From contig JACATO010000626.1 in NCBI GenBank assembly GCA_018389105.1, positions 496,001 to 560,000 on the forward strand: DNA of 64,000 nucleotides, in the 5' to 3' direction. The stretch is from Nautilus pompilius (Eukaryota; Mollusca; Cephalopoda; Nautilida; Nautilidae). The position numbers and the translations under genes were made by a program. Under the pieces are notes generated by a model. That model did not search any database, had not been told where the DNA came from, and was given only the letters and a program-made list of their open reading frames with translations. Shown here one piece after another: positions 36,346 to 49,659 of this stretch (position 1 is the first letter of the stretch; each line of letters begins with the position of its first letter).

Positions 36346-36877
36346 ACTATGCTCAGTTATTGTCAAAATAATTTCATATGTTGAACTTTATGGTCAATAT
36401 AAATGTTTTATCCTTAATAAATGCATGCAATTTATATCACAATATCTCTATTGTTTTGATCAGTGTATTACTGAAAAGAAACAAACAAATTATTTATTTT
36501 AATTTTTCTTTCGATTTTATCAAACCTAAATTTCAAATTTTCCATACTGTTTTTAGGGAAAATAAAAACTTTTCTGTTAAAATGTAATTCAGTATAAATC
36601 AAGAACTACTAGAAACCAGACCTGTGACATGAGAGTACCCCAACTGAAGAGAGCCACTAAAAAAGTATAATTTTTTGTCAAATCCATTTTATCTAAAGGT
36701 AACAGTTTAATTGAAAATTCATTGCTAAGGATAATTATTCCTTAAATCTCAAGGTAAGAAGAAAATCAGTTTACAGAAAATGTGTTTTTTTGGAAAACTG
36801 TTGGGCTAAAAAGCCCAATAATTTTGGTAACATGAACATTTCTCCTTTCTTTTTATTTTTTACAGGATGGGTGTTCA
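36346..36877. other. AT-rich non-coding stretch
   Basis: No feature was recognised. Confidence 0.4.
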
Positions 36878-37980
36878 GACTAGTGTTCCCTAGCCTTTAA
36901 CCAGCAAGGCACACCTTGAAGCATTTATCTATTTTGGGACACAGGGAACATTTTATGACAACTTTACTATTAATGTGAAACCTGGGCCTGCCTGAGTGAG
37001 CACAGTCACTTGATCTGGGGTAAAAATCGTTGATAAAGAAAGTTTCAGATCCTGCTCCACTGACTGTAGGTGCTCTCTTTTGTTGTTTTTCTTTTATATG
37101 GGTTAGCGTGGTAAAGTCCAACTTATACAAGTAGGTTGTGGGGGAAAAAACAACATAATTGAGAGCATGGTCTGCAATTGCTGGATGTTATTTTGCCACA
37201 AGTAACCAAAATGTATCCAAAAGCCTTTCTACAAACTTTGTTTTTAATATGCACTTAATTGTCGGCTCAGTGAATTCTTCCTGCACCTCCAGTGATAGCT
37301 TCTTTACTGATTTCACAAAAGAGGAACTGAATGGATCATGTACCCTATTAAGATTTTCCATATTTATTGACAAGATGCAGCATTTGAATTTGTCTTTGAG
37401 TGTTTCAAGATGTGTGAAGACGAGAAATGAGATTTTGCTGATAGGGTCTGCAGATGCCAAAGGGAACATTTCATTTAAAACATTTGATACTCATTATTTC
37501 CAGAGCAGTAATTTAAATCTGAATCCTTTTAGTTTGCCTTTGGTTGTCAGGATGTTCTGATTTGTTCCTTGCATATATTTATTCAGCTCAATGAGGTAGC
37601 TGAATATATTTGCAAGGTAGGCAGCTTGGTGCACCAACCTTCATCAGAAATCAGACCTGCATAGGGGAATTCTATAGAGTTAAAAAATCTTAACTTACTG
37701 GTGAACTGATACAAGTGAAATGGCCATTTCATGTCAGCTTGCAGCTTTGATGATCGTCCATTTCTTCACACAAAATAGACTAGGTTTCAAAGGCCATGAT
37801 GGATATAAAACATCCTCTGCCAGCTTGGCCTCACAGATACAGCAAACAATGGACTGGTTTACACATCGTGTAAAAGTTGTCTCAATCTGTTGTCATTTCA
37901 GAAATGGTTTTATAAGCATAAACATTAGAATTATTGAAATTTCATGGCTCACTTGTATAGCCATGGCAACACACTAATCG
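36878..37980 (-). pseudogene. ZBED5/SCAND3-like hAT transposase relic with one terminus
   Basis: The left end, TAGTGTTCCCTAGCCTTTAA, followed by AGCAAGGCACACCTTGAAGC, is a hAT terminus of the 'CAGTGTTTCCCAACC...GGCACACC' kind. The transposase is on the minus strand. Near 37620-37520 the frames read AYLATSLS.INI and TNQNILTTKGKLKGF. An open stretch at 37469-37188 then carries MFPLASADPISKISFL, ETLKDKFKCCILSINMENLN, VHDPFSSS, EEFTEPTIK and KTKFVERLLDTFWLLVAK. This matches the L...F..YFP......WV.NPF......LT..EEEEL.E......K..F....L..FW block of ZBED5/FAM200-like proteins. Further upstream (37960-37760) a CCICEAKL segment resembles the N-terminal zinc finger, so most of the middle is deleted. Confidence 0.75.
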
Positions 37981-40460
37981 AAAAACTTTGATCTAGACAA
38001 TGGTTAATTAATATGCCCTAGGCTTTACTATCACTACACACAGTTCATCTACACATCCACTAAATAAAAAGAAGGAAATACATATTCTGTTTTTATTTAA
38101 AAACGACCTATCAAGGGATCTGCAAATAAGCTTGAAAACGTAAATTTTAGTTCAAATCGCCAGCCTAACACTAATCTTATTTTCAAACTAAACCAAGACA
38201 CTGAAAAATCAATGTATGGTGTAATATAAATTGGTAGTTGTTTATCAAGCTTTTTAAATTATCTTAGCAGTTGTTGTCAAGAGCTTTCTAAGACAAACGT
38301 CAAATTTTGTTGAAAAAGTTGAACCAAGTCCTGATTAATAATCAGAATTCCATGTCTACACATTTTCAACCCAAGTTCTAAACAAGACAAGTATGGATCC
38401 CACCAAATACCTGAAAATACATCATTACAAAAGTATATGTGAAAATTGTGGTGTTTATATTATTATGGTAGGAATCTCTACAATATGGAAGGCATTTCAT
38501 TTAGATATCACTTCTCCAGTAACCTTTGATGTTCATGTTGTCTTCATAAAATAATGAGCAGCTACTTAATGATATTCTTTTCATCTATTATGATTTCCTA
38601 CTTGAGCCATCTATTTTTTCAAAAGACTTATTGTTAAGAAGCTGGTACTACACAAGTAATATCAATGTTCTCTTTTTTATATAAAGAAAAAATGCTAACT
38701 ATTTAATAAAAAATAAATGTAAATTAAACAACAAAGTATGAAAACATTTTCCTTATGATTAATCATTTTTACTGTTTCTGTAATGAAGACAAATTATATT
38801 CTTTTGACTGGTAACAAAAAATATTCAAATTGTGTAGCAAATCAGTTATTAGAAACTTTTCTTATCTTGTATTATTTATTTTCAATTTTTCTTTTAATGT
38901 AATACAAGATTAAATTACTTTTTAAAAGTATTTGTTCTATATATCTTTTTGTTGTCTGCTTGTTTTCATATCAGCTATGTTTATTGCATGCTATAGTTTT
39001 GAGTATTGTGTATCACTGTTATTTTTTGGAGAGTTTAATATTTAATTTTTTATGCTCAACATGTAACACCAAATATAAAGTAAATCACAATAAACTGTAT
39101 TAAATTGTAAGGGGCCATTACAGTTTCTAATCATACTAAAGTGGTTGGTTCATTGATGTAGATGAAAATTTTTATGAATTTTTTCTTTTGTTTAATGTTT
39201 GATTATAAAACAAATTATGTTAAAAGAAATAATTTTATTGTTTCAGTGATTTTAAATCACTCAGCATCCATTATTTGATTTAATAATATACCAGCAATCC
39301 TCTCAGTAATATTGATTGTTTTTATAACAAAAAGGTAGAGCCAGAAGTGCCAAATAATGGTTACTCAAAATGAATAGGAAATACACTTTATTTTTTATAG
39401 TGAACAAGCAAAAATACATAATATATACAAACTTGAAATAAATTAATATTATGAAATAATTAAAATATTAAAAATAATTCCCACAACATTTTGGTGTTAA
39501 AATTTCATTAAAGTTCCACTACATTCTATCTGCACCCTTTATTCAGTCAAAAATTATGCTTTTAAATATTATAAGCCCAATACTACCAGTCTTTACTAAA
39601 AAAAAACTATTAAATTATTCCATTAAAAAAAAATTGTGACATAAAGCCTATGAAAAACAACATTAATTAAAGATAAAATGAAAAATAATAAATTTTAAAA
39701 TTATCAAAAAATAATTAAATCCCACTAATGTGTACAGCATCAACATAAAGGGGACACCAAAAATTACAGGCATAACTAAAATTGGGTTTTGATAACTACA
39801 GTTTATCTCTCTCCATCTTTAGTTGACTTTTCCTTTTAGTATCAATTCAGTAATTATTTAATGCTAGTCATATTCACCATTGTCATCCATGTTGCCTACT
39901 ACCCTGTTTGCAGATTCCTAGCTTAGTTACAAGATTAGGGATCATGTGCTTATATACTGAGTCATTGTATGACCACTTCTTATTATGGGAAGCCATAAGT
40001 AAAGGTCCCTACTAGAACTTATTAATTTCAAATGTAAGAGAAAATTCACATTCCTGGCTACATTCCCCATACAAAACTACAAGTAAACTGACATGATAAT
40101 CTAATTCAAACTCATAAAATCTTATATATAAATGAAATAAATATTGAAGACAAAACATCAATTTACTCACATGACATGTTTCCTGTGCTCTTCTATAACA
40201 GAAAAAAGTTATGTACAAAATTATTTTTTTGAAATTAATAACTGTAATTGCCTTTATTGTATATGACTATTTAAGGTGAGGTGATTATTTTAGCTATAAT
40301 AAAGTTAACACCTGTTAATTTTGCTTTTTTTAAAGTTACATAAACATTCAGTCTACTGTATTAGTCAAAATTGGCGAACTTAATTTCAAATTATATAATA
40401 AAAGTTGTATTATTAAACCCATATTTTTTAATACATAAATATTTAATTTTGTAAACCATA
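37981..40460. other. AT-rich non-coding stretch
   Basis: No feature was recognised; extremely AT-rich from about 38640 to 39730. Confidence 0.4.
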
Positions 40461-41545
40461 ACTGGATGTCCACTTTATTATGACCTGTACCTAATAACAG
40501 GTTGGTTCACCTTTTTTCTCAAATAATATGCAACACACAACATGGCATAGGATCCACAAGGGAGTCCTAAGGAATATTTTCCCATTCAGTCGTTAATGTT
40601 AAATGCAATGTATGGAGGGAGGTGGGTGAAGGATCATGATGACAAATGCATGTCTGAAGCTTATTCTAAGATGTTGAATTAGATTGAGATCAGATACCTG
40701 AAATCTCCATCATGTTCCTCGTACCATGGATGTACAATATGAGCATTAATTTCTTTGAAGTAGCCATCTTCATCAAAGTACACATAAAGCATCAGTATAT
40801 GCACAATTATAAACTATAATGGGGTAAGCTTTGGTATTCATGCTCCCAACTAAAGAGACCAAGAAGCCAAGAGTAGGCCAGTGGAACTTCACCAGAGAAG
40901 TCAAGAAGATTTGAGTGATTCATTTAGCATTTATCTATGCAAAAATTGGAGAAGCATGCCTAATTAGATCACATCACATTTTCCAGTAATTTTTAGTCCA
41001 ATGTCTGCACTTCTTACACCATACAGGCATATTTTCATATTGGTAATTATGATCTATGCCAGAGTCTATTCACTGCAATATTCTATGCAAAGTAGAGTTT
41101 GAGATGAGTGTAGATTTCCCCTCATTGAATGTCTTTTTTTAGTTGATTTATTATTTGATGATGGTTTGACTTTACTATTCCCTCTAATCACCTTTCTCCT
41201 CTTTCTGTAATTACATGTTTGTGGTAACATTTCTACTTTGTAGCAGACATAATAATAATTTTTTTGCTATTCCTGATAAATTTGAATGGCCAGTGTATTG
41301 AAGCAACCCTCCAACAAAACTATCTATGCACTCACTGTCATTTTTCTTCCAAATGCTATTATGTAATTTGTCTTTCCTCTTATTGGTAAGACTCTCTGAA
41401 AATGTATTTTCCTAAGTCATATATAGTGCTGCAAGGATCACTTGTCACACCAACTGGTCAACCTAATTTGCATCCTGCAACTCAGAACATGCCAATGGCT
41501 GAAGGAACACACAAATCCATAAACTGACTGGCTGGCCAGTGTATG
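40461..41545. mobile_element. probable MITE of the GTCCACTTTATTA type
   Basis: The left end reads ACTGGATGTCCACTTTATTA then TGACCTGTACCTAATAA. This resembles a terminus widely seen in animal genomes (GTCCACTTTATTAGGTAC). The phrase GGCATAGGATCCACAAG shortly inside is also typical. ACTGG-type inverted ends occur on the right at about 41301 (reverse complement ACACTGGCCATTCAAATTTA) and again at about 41541 (reverse complement ACTGGCCAGCCAGTC). Which one is the true end is uncertain. No transposase was seen. Confidence 0.45.
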
Positions 41546-41689
41546 TTAGTGATTTACTTGTGTATGCCACACAGAAGACGTGTGAAGGTTTTCTGTTTGT
41601 TTTTTTTTTAATATTGGAATTTAACACGAATTGAATCTCCTGGTCTTACATTTAATAAATACTTTTTTAAAATCTTTTTGTGGTGAATG

Positions 41690-42180
41690 CGTGAGTGGTG
41701 CATGTGAAAGTTCATGTATGCATGTGTATCTCCGAGGAGAAGGGATTGGGGTTGGTGGCCGAAGCCCGGTGTGGAGCAAGCTCCCGTTAAGGCCTAAAAG
41801 GCCTGGTTGAGGCGCTGAAGCACCTCGTGTAACTGGCCGCCTTGGCAGCCAGGGTTGGGGGCATGAATGCCCCCCTTTAGAGTGACCGCTTCCCCAGTCA
41901 AAAACCAATCTTGGGGAAAAAAAGGCCTCAGCCAAGTCTGAAACGGGTCTTGACGCACCTAACCTTCCCAGCCAGATAGGCAGACCAAAGGCAAAAAGCG
42001 CCCCTCGCCTCCGCTCTTTTCGGGCAGAGGACTTTCTGTCTACAAAAGCCACTAAGCAGAGTACTCGCCTCCCCGCCCCCATAAGGTTGACTCAAAGTGA
42101 CCTCGCCCAAAGGGCATGGTCCTTGGTACCCACCCCAATCGGTAGGTTGAGAGCATGATCCGCCGTAGCCTCGCCTTAAT
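41690..42180 (-). repeat. GC-rich hairpin repeat, copy B
   Basis: Second copy of the 31441-31945 repeat, inverted, with about two thirds identity by eye and a gap of some tens of bases. Consecutive stem-loops on the plus strand: TCTCC-GA-GGAGA (41729-41740), GGC-CGAA-GCC (41757-41766), GGAGC-AA-GCTCC (41773-41784), AGGCCT-AAA-AGGCCT (41790-41804), GAGGCGC-TGAA-GCACCTC (41809-41826), TGGCCGCC-TT-GGCAGCCA (41834-41851) and a perfect 8-bp GGGGGCAT-GA-ATGCCCCC (41857-41874). In the fifth and sixth hairpins the only mismatch is C-A on the plus strand. That becomes a G-U pair in RNA from the minus strand, which is the strand matching copy A. The 153-codon minus frame here follows from GC richness and is not shared with copy A. 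Confidence 0.75.
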
Positions 42181-42314
42181 AAATACTTTGCCACTATTGG
42201 TAAAAAAAACTTAAGCAAAACAATAGAATCTGAGCATAGTAGTGTAATACATAATACATACATAACTCAGCTGCTGATCAATGTTAAAATAAATGACACT
42301 GTAATTTTTTTTAG

Positions 42315-42707
42315 TTAATTGTTTGGTTTCTTTTGAGGCAATATTATAATTTGTCCACCATTGTTAGACAGTGGGGAAAATGTAGTACATGTGGTTTTAC
42401 CTTTATTTCTTTTATGAAAATATTGCTCAAACTCATGGCTACAGAATAAGTCTGGAAAGCCCCATGTGTCAGAACAATAACTCAGCAAACCTTTAAATAG
42501 TGTATTAGGAAGATCAGCAAATCCAAATGTTTCTGGAAACCAACAAAATGTTTTCTCCATTATTTTGGTTTTACTGAACTTCCATGTACATTTTAAATTC
42601 AATTTGATATTATCTAGCATCATGTGAAGCCATTGTGAAAGGTGTCTCTTTGTTTTGATTAGAATATCAGGATGTTGGATTTGGGACCTTATGTAATGTC
42701 TTGACAA
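42315..42707 (-). other. 130-codon open frame, unassigned
   Basis: An unusually long open frame for this window, from MSRHYIRSQIQHPD to LPQKKPNN. It lies at the left edge of hAT copy 1 and antisense to it, containing FCWFPETFGFADLPNTLF. I recognise no family. The corresponding part of hAT copy 2 (about 61740-61990) has lost about 45 bp and does not keep the frame, which argues against a conserved protein. Confidence 0.2.
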
Positions 42708-45260
42708 ACAGATTAGCTCCCTAACACCTTCAAATTTAATTTTTAAAAGAAAAAAATGGGAAAAGGGGTTTATTCATGATTTAATTAAAGAATTTATTAT
42801 AAAATTTAAAAGTTTAGTGATTATTTTCCTAATTCCTGTTGACTGTAAAAAATAAGACACATCACATTACACCATCAAAAAATAACTGTCATATTATCTG
42901 ATGTGGAGTTGGAAATACACTATAAGCCTCTATCCATCCCAGTCTGAGTGCTATTGGTGTTTTATAAGTCCACTATATTCTCTACCTTAGGAAAACAACG
43001 CCCTTTAGCAACTAAATGAGGTTATATGTAGAACGAATACAAACAAATACTGAAAAGAGTTCTGTTCATGATAGCATCTCAAGCAACTAGCTAGGGGAGG
43101 TGCAAAGAAGACCTTCTGTTGAATCTTAAGGGAAGAATAAAGGAGAGAAAAAAGCTCTCTATTTATTTTGTGCAAAAAAGAAACTTGGGTAAACAATTAA
43201 AAAAACAAAAAATGATTTTGAGAAAATTGTAATGCAGTCCACTCCATGCCAAAAAGCCTTAATATATAAGAAATAAGGTTGATTTCTAAGCTAAGCGCCA
43301 TTTTAGCTTGAAAAGTTAATTTTGTTTATTTTCATCAAATCCAGAACTTACAGAAAAATTTTACCTAAAGAAGTCTTTCAACTGTGCAAAAAGTACATTT
43401 GGTAATTAAGAAGTAGTAAAATTATATGGAGCAGAGGCTGCACTATGACAACAAACATAATGCAGCCTTCTGCCATTTGTGTGTGAGAGACCTCATCAAA
43501 GTTAGTTTTATTTGCAATGAAGATTCAGCCTTCGTCAGTAAAAACTTTACATATTGAAAGAAAGCAATTATTGGCTTCAACAAACTTATGCGTGTGACTG
43601 CCACCAGGAAGTGAATGCAGCTTTCATAAATCACTAGAAACTTGATAAATCACTGAGATGAGAACAAGAGAAAAAGTGACCAACAGTAAAATGTTCTTAA
43701 AATTTCTCCAAAATATCTGGTTTCTGACACACCAAGGTCTGCCGCTAATAGGCAGTGATGAGGATGCTGACAATAATTTTAACCAGTTTCTGCACCTTTA
43801 TGGATTAGATATATCTAAAGTCAAAGCATGAATGAAAAAAATCAAGTACACATCCTATACAGATCATGACACTGAAAATCTGAGAAGGGAACAAAAATAT
43901 TTGTGAAAGTGTTTATTTTAGCATCATTGTAGATGAATTCACTGACATCTATTCATATTGTCTAGACATCGTCAAGGGTGCATTTCCGTGGATGTCAAGT
44001 TGTCTGATTTTTGAGACTATTTCTAGCATAGTGGTTCTAACACGACTGAGAGACGAACAGTGTGGCAAAACAAATCATTGCAGAAGTGTAGCATGGTGCA
44101 CTGACACACTGTCATGCACATGCATTAAATATTAGGAGTAGCAATCCCATCAAGCTATCCAAAGTTTACTGCAAAGTCTTTGAAACTGATTTTGTAATAA
44201 AAAAGCTGGTAAAGTTCTTGCCAGAGAGAAACCTACCTTTGGCCAGATCAAGACAGAAATCACTAAAGAAAACTTGTGTGTTTGTGTTGATATGAGCAGA
44301 TTTTAGCCTACAAGAAAGGTGGTTCATGACTATTTTGATAGCAGCATCCTTGAGAACTATAAGTCTGGAAGCATCTCTGGGAAGAATGCCTAGAGATATG
44401 GTTGTGGCTGGATGCTAAAGAAAGGATAACTGAAGTGTGCAGATGTTGCAATACAACCTGATTTTTTAACTACAGCTTTGTGAAGGGCTTTTGAAGATCA
44501 CTGATAACCTTTGAAAGGAAGTGCTTCTGGCGAGTTTATCTGCTGCAGAAATCCATAATTTTGCATCCCTGATCATCAACATCTTCTTTGAGCTAGTGGA
44601 GTACTGCCATGAACAACAAATAATAAAAATCCCTCACTTCAAACAAAGCACTTTAAAGATAGTGCTGTAGACAGCTACCATAGCCCTATCATCAAGGAAC
44701 AATAGTGCCAACAATACTTCAAAGACATGGATCTGGACATCTTTTGCATCTACAACTCTTTGATCACCCTGGGTGTGTTTTCTATAAAAATCATGAAGTA
44801 CTGCTCCTGAAGGAAGGAAGGATTATTCTGTTGAGCTGACAGAGACTAATGGTTTCTGTAGAAAGGACATCAATGAGAACAAGCTTGCCTCACAGTTGCA
44901 AATCTTTGAGAAACATCTTCCCAGTGAAACCCAAACTAATAAGACTGTTAATCTCCAAGAAACTCTGCTTTTCCATCGAGTCTCTTTGAGGGGCAGCAGG
45001 CTTTCTTTGGGCAACTGTTTCATTGCTTGCCTGCAACAAGCAAAACAATTGAGCAGTCATTTTCAGCAATGAGAAAGCTCAATAAATACTCCTGCAGAAC
45101 CGTGTGGCAGGGAATTCTATACCATGTCACGATGTCCAATATATACAAGATGCTCCATGGGCTGAACCTCAGTGATACAGACAAAGAGTTTAAGTTTGTC
45201 CAATGTACTGAATACAGATTTCGTGTATTTGGCAATCACTCTGCTTTAGAATAATGAATG
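42320..45260 (+). pseudogene. TTF-finger hAT transposase relic, copy 1
   Basis: The domain order on the plus strand is that of hAT transposases with a TTF-type zinc finger (ZMYM1/THAP12-like). At 43440-43600 LHYDNKHNAAFCHLC, then EDSAFVSKNFTY and KKAIIGFNK match the family's WL.YD...D.AFC..C...... F...G...WKKA...F..H. At about 43922 IIVDEFTDIY matches the SI.VDETTDI motif with the first catalytic Asp. A frame at 44815-45060 reads VELTETNGFCRKDINENKL. The C-terminal dimerisation segment is MPATSKTIEQSFSAMRKLNK at 45027 onward, ending HVTMSNIYKMLHG. Numerous stops and frameshifts show it is dead. Its part from about 44014 to 44490 is nearly identical to 63523-64000. Confidence 0.7.
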
Positions 45261-48200
45261 TGACATTTATCTTTTTATTGCTGATTTATGTACAATTATA
45301 TTCTTATTTAATTGTGTTTGATATATGCTTATGCACACATTCTGGGAAGAGGATTTCCTGGATGCATTGTCTGCCTATGTTGGTAATCATGTTCGAAGAT
45401 GATAATGGCATTTAAAATGTCAGGTCATTTTGTCACCACATGAAGTGGAGTATTTTCCAAGTGCACACTTGAATGAATGCAGATGATACCTAAGCTGAGC
45501 AAACCACTTTCATCTTTAAAATTAATACTGTTAACTGAATAAACGTTTTCACAATTTTTAACAGAAACTGTTTGCAAACTAAATGTAACATTTATCCCAG
45601 TGATGGCTGTTACTCTCATTAGAAATGAAAATAATTCATTTGTAAAAAAAAATGCAGTAAAGCAGTGATATTTCTTTTTTTTTGTTTGTTTTATTACATT
45701 TTTGTGATGCTTGTTCTAAATTCCTACTGAGGGTAAGTTGTGTGTATAAAGTAAAATGCTTTCAGTGAAGCAAATAAATCTTAACTGTTGAATATTTAGT
45801 GATTTGGTTAAGAAATTCTTATAGAAGAAAAAAACTGATTAAAGTTACATTACAGTCTAAATCTTTATCTTTCTCAGAATCCTAGAAGAAAATTTCATTA
45901 ATTATTTCAAAAATTTAAAAGTCTAGCTGTAATACAAATGACGTACATGAAAATTAGTATAAATGAATATGGAACAACATCAAAATTCTATAAAGTCAGC
46001 ACCATGCATGAAAATTCTTGCTGAATGACACAAATGCATCATCTATGGCATATAGACATCTGTGTTACATTCTGGTGTCAGAGATATTATTCTACTCCTG
46101 CTGTAGAAAGGATTGTGTAGGATTTCTACTTTATATCTCAGCACCCTCTACTGAAAATGCATAAAGTAGATTTCAGTTCACTATTCAGTTATTGTCTTAA
46201 TATACAGAAAATTCAGATAAGCTCTTTTCCTTCTTTTGCTCGCTAAATAGTAAAGACTGCTAAAGCCACAAACTGTGGAAAATCTACAACAATCAGTGAG
46301 GTGGAAAGAAAATTTGGTAGAGCTAGAACAGTACCACATTGAACAATACTGCTACATTGAAAAAAGTGACTCAGTGAAATTAGATCAATAATAAAACTGC
46401 ATCAAGACAAGTGCAGTTGATTTGTGTCTATTCACACTTTATTTATTTTCTCCCTCTTCCTAGAGAGGCATCCTCAGAACAGTTCACTTTTTTGATTATT
46501 TGCTGTGTTATTTTCTTCTTCCTATGTCAATAACAAAGCAACTGTGAATGAAATTACTTCATTGCATATAAGTTTCTGATTTCTGTCGTGATGAAATTGC
46601 TCAGCTTCTATTGTCATCTGGAGACATTTGCACACATCTTGGTTCGACTGTTGAACCGTGTTAAAATGGGGTGCTTACCCTCTCCTTCTGACTTTTCTAT
46701 TGTTCCAGGAGATGATTATTAAAGAAATAACAGGAGAACAAGGAGTTTAAAGCTGACAGATGTTTTGGAGGAACTTCATTACATAATGTTGGTGTGGCTG
46801 TTGATCATAGGAAAATGGTTTTGGTTTCATTTTTGATTTTCCTCAGAATTTGGCTTATCCAAAACTCTTGAATTTTGATGACTTCCTATAAAAAAACACA
46901 ATGCAGGTGAAGTAATATGATACTGCATATATAAAAATGCAGTTGTCCAATCTGCAACAATAACAAGAACAAATTTACTTTCAGAAAGGGACTATCATTA
47001 CCATCATCCTTGAAGATCAGTTAATAGTAACAATGCAGTAAACTATGCTGCAGGAATAATGCAGCAATTTCATTATATAACTCAACTATTTTCATCTACA
47101 CAAAATATGTGGTCCATTTTTGTCTAGAACAACAACTGGAAGTACTACTAATCAATGTTATTTCCTAAATTTTCATGCCATAGTTTTGTTGTTGCTTTTT
47201 AACTACCCTTTATAGTAACTGTTTTTCATCATTAACATGTAATATATATTTTATTAAACACATATTTAAAAAAAACAAGTTTTTATTTTTCTTTTTAATT
47301 AAAAAAATTGTACACAAAAAATATCATTATTCATTTTGTTAATACTTCTATGTAGCTAATTACAAGCCAGTGGTGCCAGCAATAATATTTTCTTGTTTGT
47401 CTTCAAAGATAAAAGCTAGTAGTTCTATGGAAGTGTACAGGTTAAAAAATCCCCATTCTGACTCTAATCAGTGAGAATATCAGTTGCTACTTATAATCAA
47501 TATATTTTAAGATGTAAATCTGTAAACAGATTTTATTCTGAAATGTTTGGAAGCCTGGTTTTCATCCCTGCTTGCTTTGCAAATTGCCATGTTTGTTTTA
47601 TTGTATTGGTAAAGTAATTTTTTTAATGATGCAAACAAAATTATATGGCTATATACCCGTGACTGGATTATAAGCACATTACACTAAATGAATCTTGTAT
47701 CCTAAACACTGCATAAAATTAATCCAAAAAATCTAATCAACCACTGTATTAAAAAAGTGCTCTCTTAATTATAGCTTAAATATGAAACTGAACATATTTA
47801 TTTAACTATCTACCTGTAACTGTGTAATTTATACTAAAAATGCTTTGGTAAACTTCAGGAAATAATAAAATTAAATTTATTTTTTTAAAAATCTATTTAT
47901 CTTTAATTGTAAATTAGAAACAAATTCAAACTGCTAATCTGTTACCTGAAACTGACTAAACAACATTAACAAAATGGAAAACTTTTCCAAACAATGCATG
48001 TATGTTCAAAACATTTTGATGTTTTAATATTCAATAATTTGAAAATTAGGTTTAATAGTTATGATAAACAATAAATTTTTCAAAATTTATAAATGTAAAA
48101 GCTTTTTGTAAATAACATATCCAGTTTTACACAAACTAACATTTTTATCACTCCCAATAAGTTTTCTTTTTGTGTTGTTATTTTTAAAAAGATTCAGTGA

Positions 48201-49659
48201 TATTATGCACAGTTGGAATGAGATATGATTGGTAACATGATAATTTAGAGGAATTATTATGCAGATAATTTCCAAAAAGGACTACAAAAAATTATTATTT
48301 TTAAATAAATGTTATTTGGCATTTATTTAACCAATTTTTTAAAAAATATATTAAACAAGTCAGTATGCACACCAACTAGCTAAAATTAATATTTTATTTT
48401 AAAAGATTCAGTTAGGTAGAAAAATAGTATGAAGTCTGGCTACAGGATACGTCTAACAACTTAAAAGGCAGAGTCTGGAATAAAATAAGAAAATACAAAA
48501 CACTTGTAATCAGGTCTTAAAGACTAGTAAAACAGAAAAAAACATACATGTGAGTCACCAGAGTTTTATAAAACTTTTATTTAAGAATATCTTTCTGGAG
48601 TTAAAATTAAATTCAAATTTCTAGTAATAATACCTAGGATAAATAAATTGTATCCATTTATTTCCAATGCTTCAGATAATTTCTTTGTTGAATTAACCCA
48701 CTGTGAAAAGTTTGTTTAGCAATAGAAATTAAAACAGTAAAGCAAATACCAAACTATAAATAAATATATATAAATATTGTGCTTTATCAAGATTTAAATC
48801 CATCTAAAAGAACAAATTATACTAACTGAAAAATAAAAATCAAATTTGCTACCTAATCTTCTACTTAATACAAGAAAAAGCTTTGCAAAATCCTAATATT
48901 TGTCTTATTTGTGTAGTTTGATTTTACTTCTGGTGGAGTTAATTTTTTAAATAAAGTTTTAAGTTTAAGGAGAACTAATAATATAATGTGTAAAATTTCG
49001 GGAAAAAAAATTAAAATTTGGAAATTCAAAAAAGAAAATCCACTGTGGCACCTTTAAAAGTTTTAAAAGAAAAATTAATAAAAGGAAAACTTTTTTTAAA
49101 AAACCTGCTACCAAAATTTATATTATTCTGGTTATAAAAAAGTAGTTTGTTAAAAAACAAACAAACTGGAGATTAGTCAAACTCCACCACAGATTTTTTT
49201 TTGTTGCAAAAAATATGATTCATTAAATACCAATTAAAAAAAAAATGAAAATGAAGCTGTGATTAAATTCCATGAAACTTCAACACTGTTAAATTTTCAT
49301 ACTTCGTCATGTTGTGAAGTAAATTTTATACACAAAAAGATAATAAACTGCTATTGCAAAAGGATTAACAAACTGGTGGCAGTACTGCTGACATGCACTT
49401 TTAAAAGTAAAACTCCTTAGTTATTTTAACAATCGATTGTGGATGGAATTGCATTGTTATTCATTTACAGTACATTTCACAAATAATATACTGAAAAATA
49501 ATCCTGACTAAATACAAAAGCAACAGGTTTTGTTGAAAGCTTTGATAAGGTAATTTGGGATTGTTGAGAGGTTGTTTAGTAATACAGAAGTGTGTCATAT
49601 ATGAATTCAACATCATTACTATACTTTTGGATCACTAATCAATCAGAGATGATAATTTG
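45261..49659. other. AT-rich non-coding stretch
   Basis: A slightly GC-richer patch at 46220-46900 contains readable pieces (NCGKSTTISEVERKFG), but no family could be assigned. No exons in consistent phase were found. The remainder, especially 47200-49300, is extremely AT-rich. Confidence 0.35.

Noticed and set aside
36850-36877. A strong pyrimidine tract with TTTTTTACAG just before the hAT terminus at 36878.
   Set aside because: The sequence after it runs straight into the hAT end with no open frame or donor, so it is not supported as a splice acceptor.
41621-42082. 153-codon minus-strand open frame, the longest in the window.
   Set aside because: It lies mostly within GC-rich copy B, where stops are rare. 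Its frame is not shared with copy A and it is explained by base composition.
46688-46706. Minus-strand 18-nt piece before GTAAGC (KSEGEG).
   Set aside because: Too short, weak acceptor, and no partner exons nearby.
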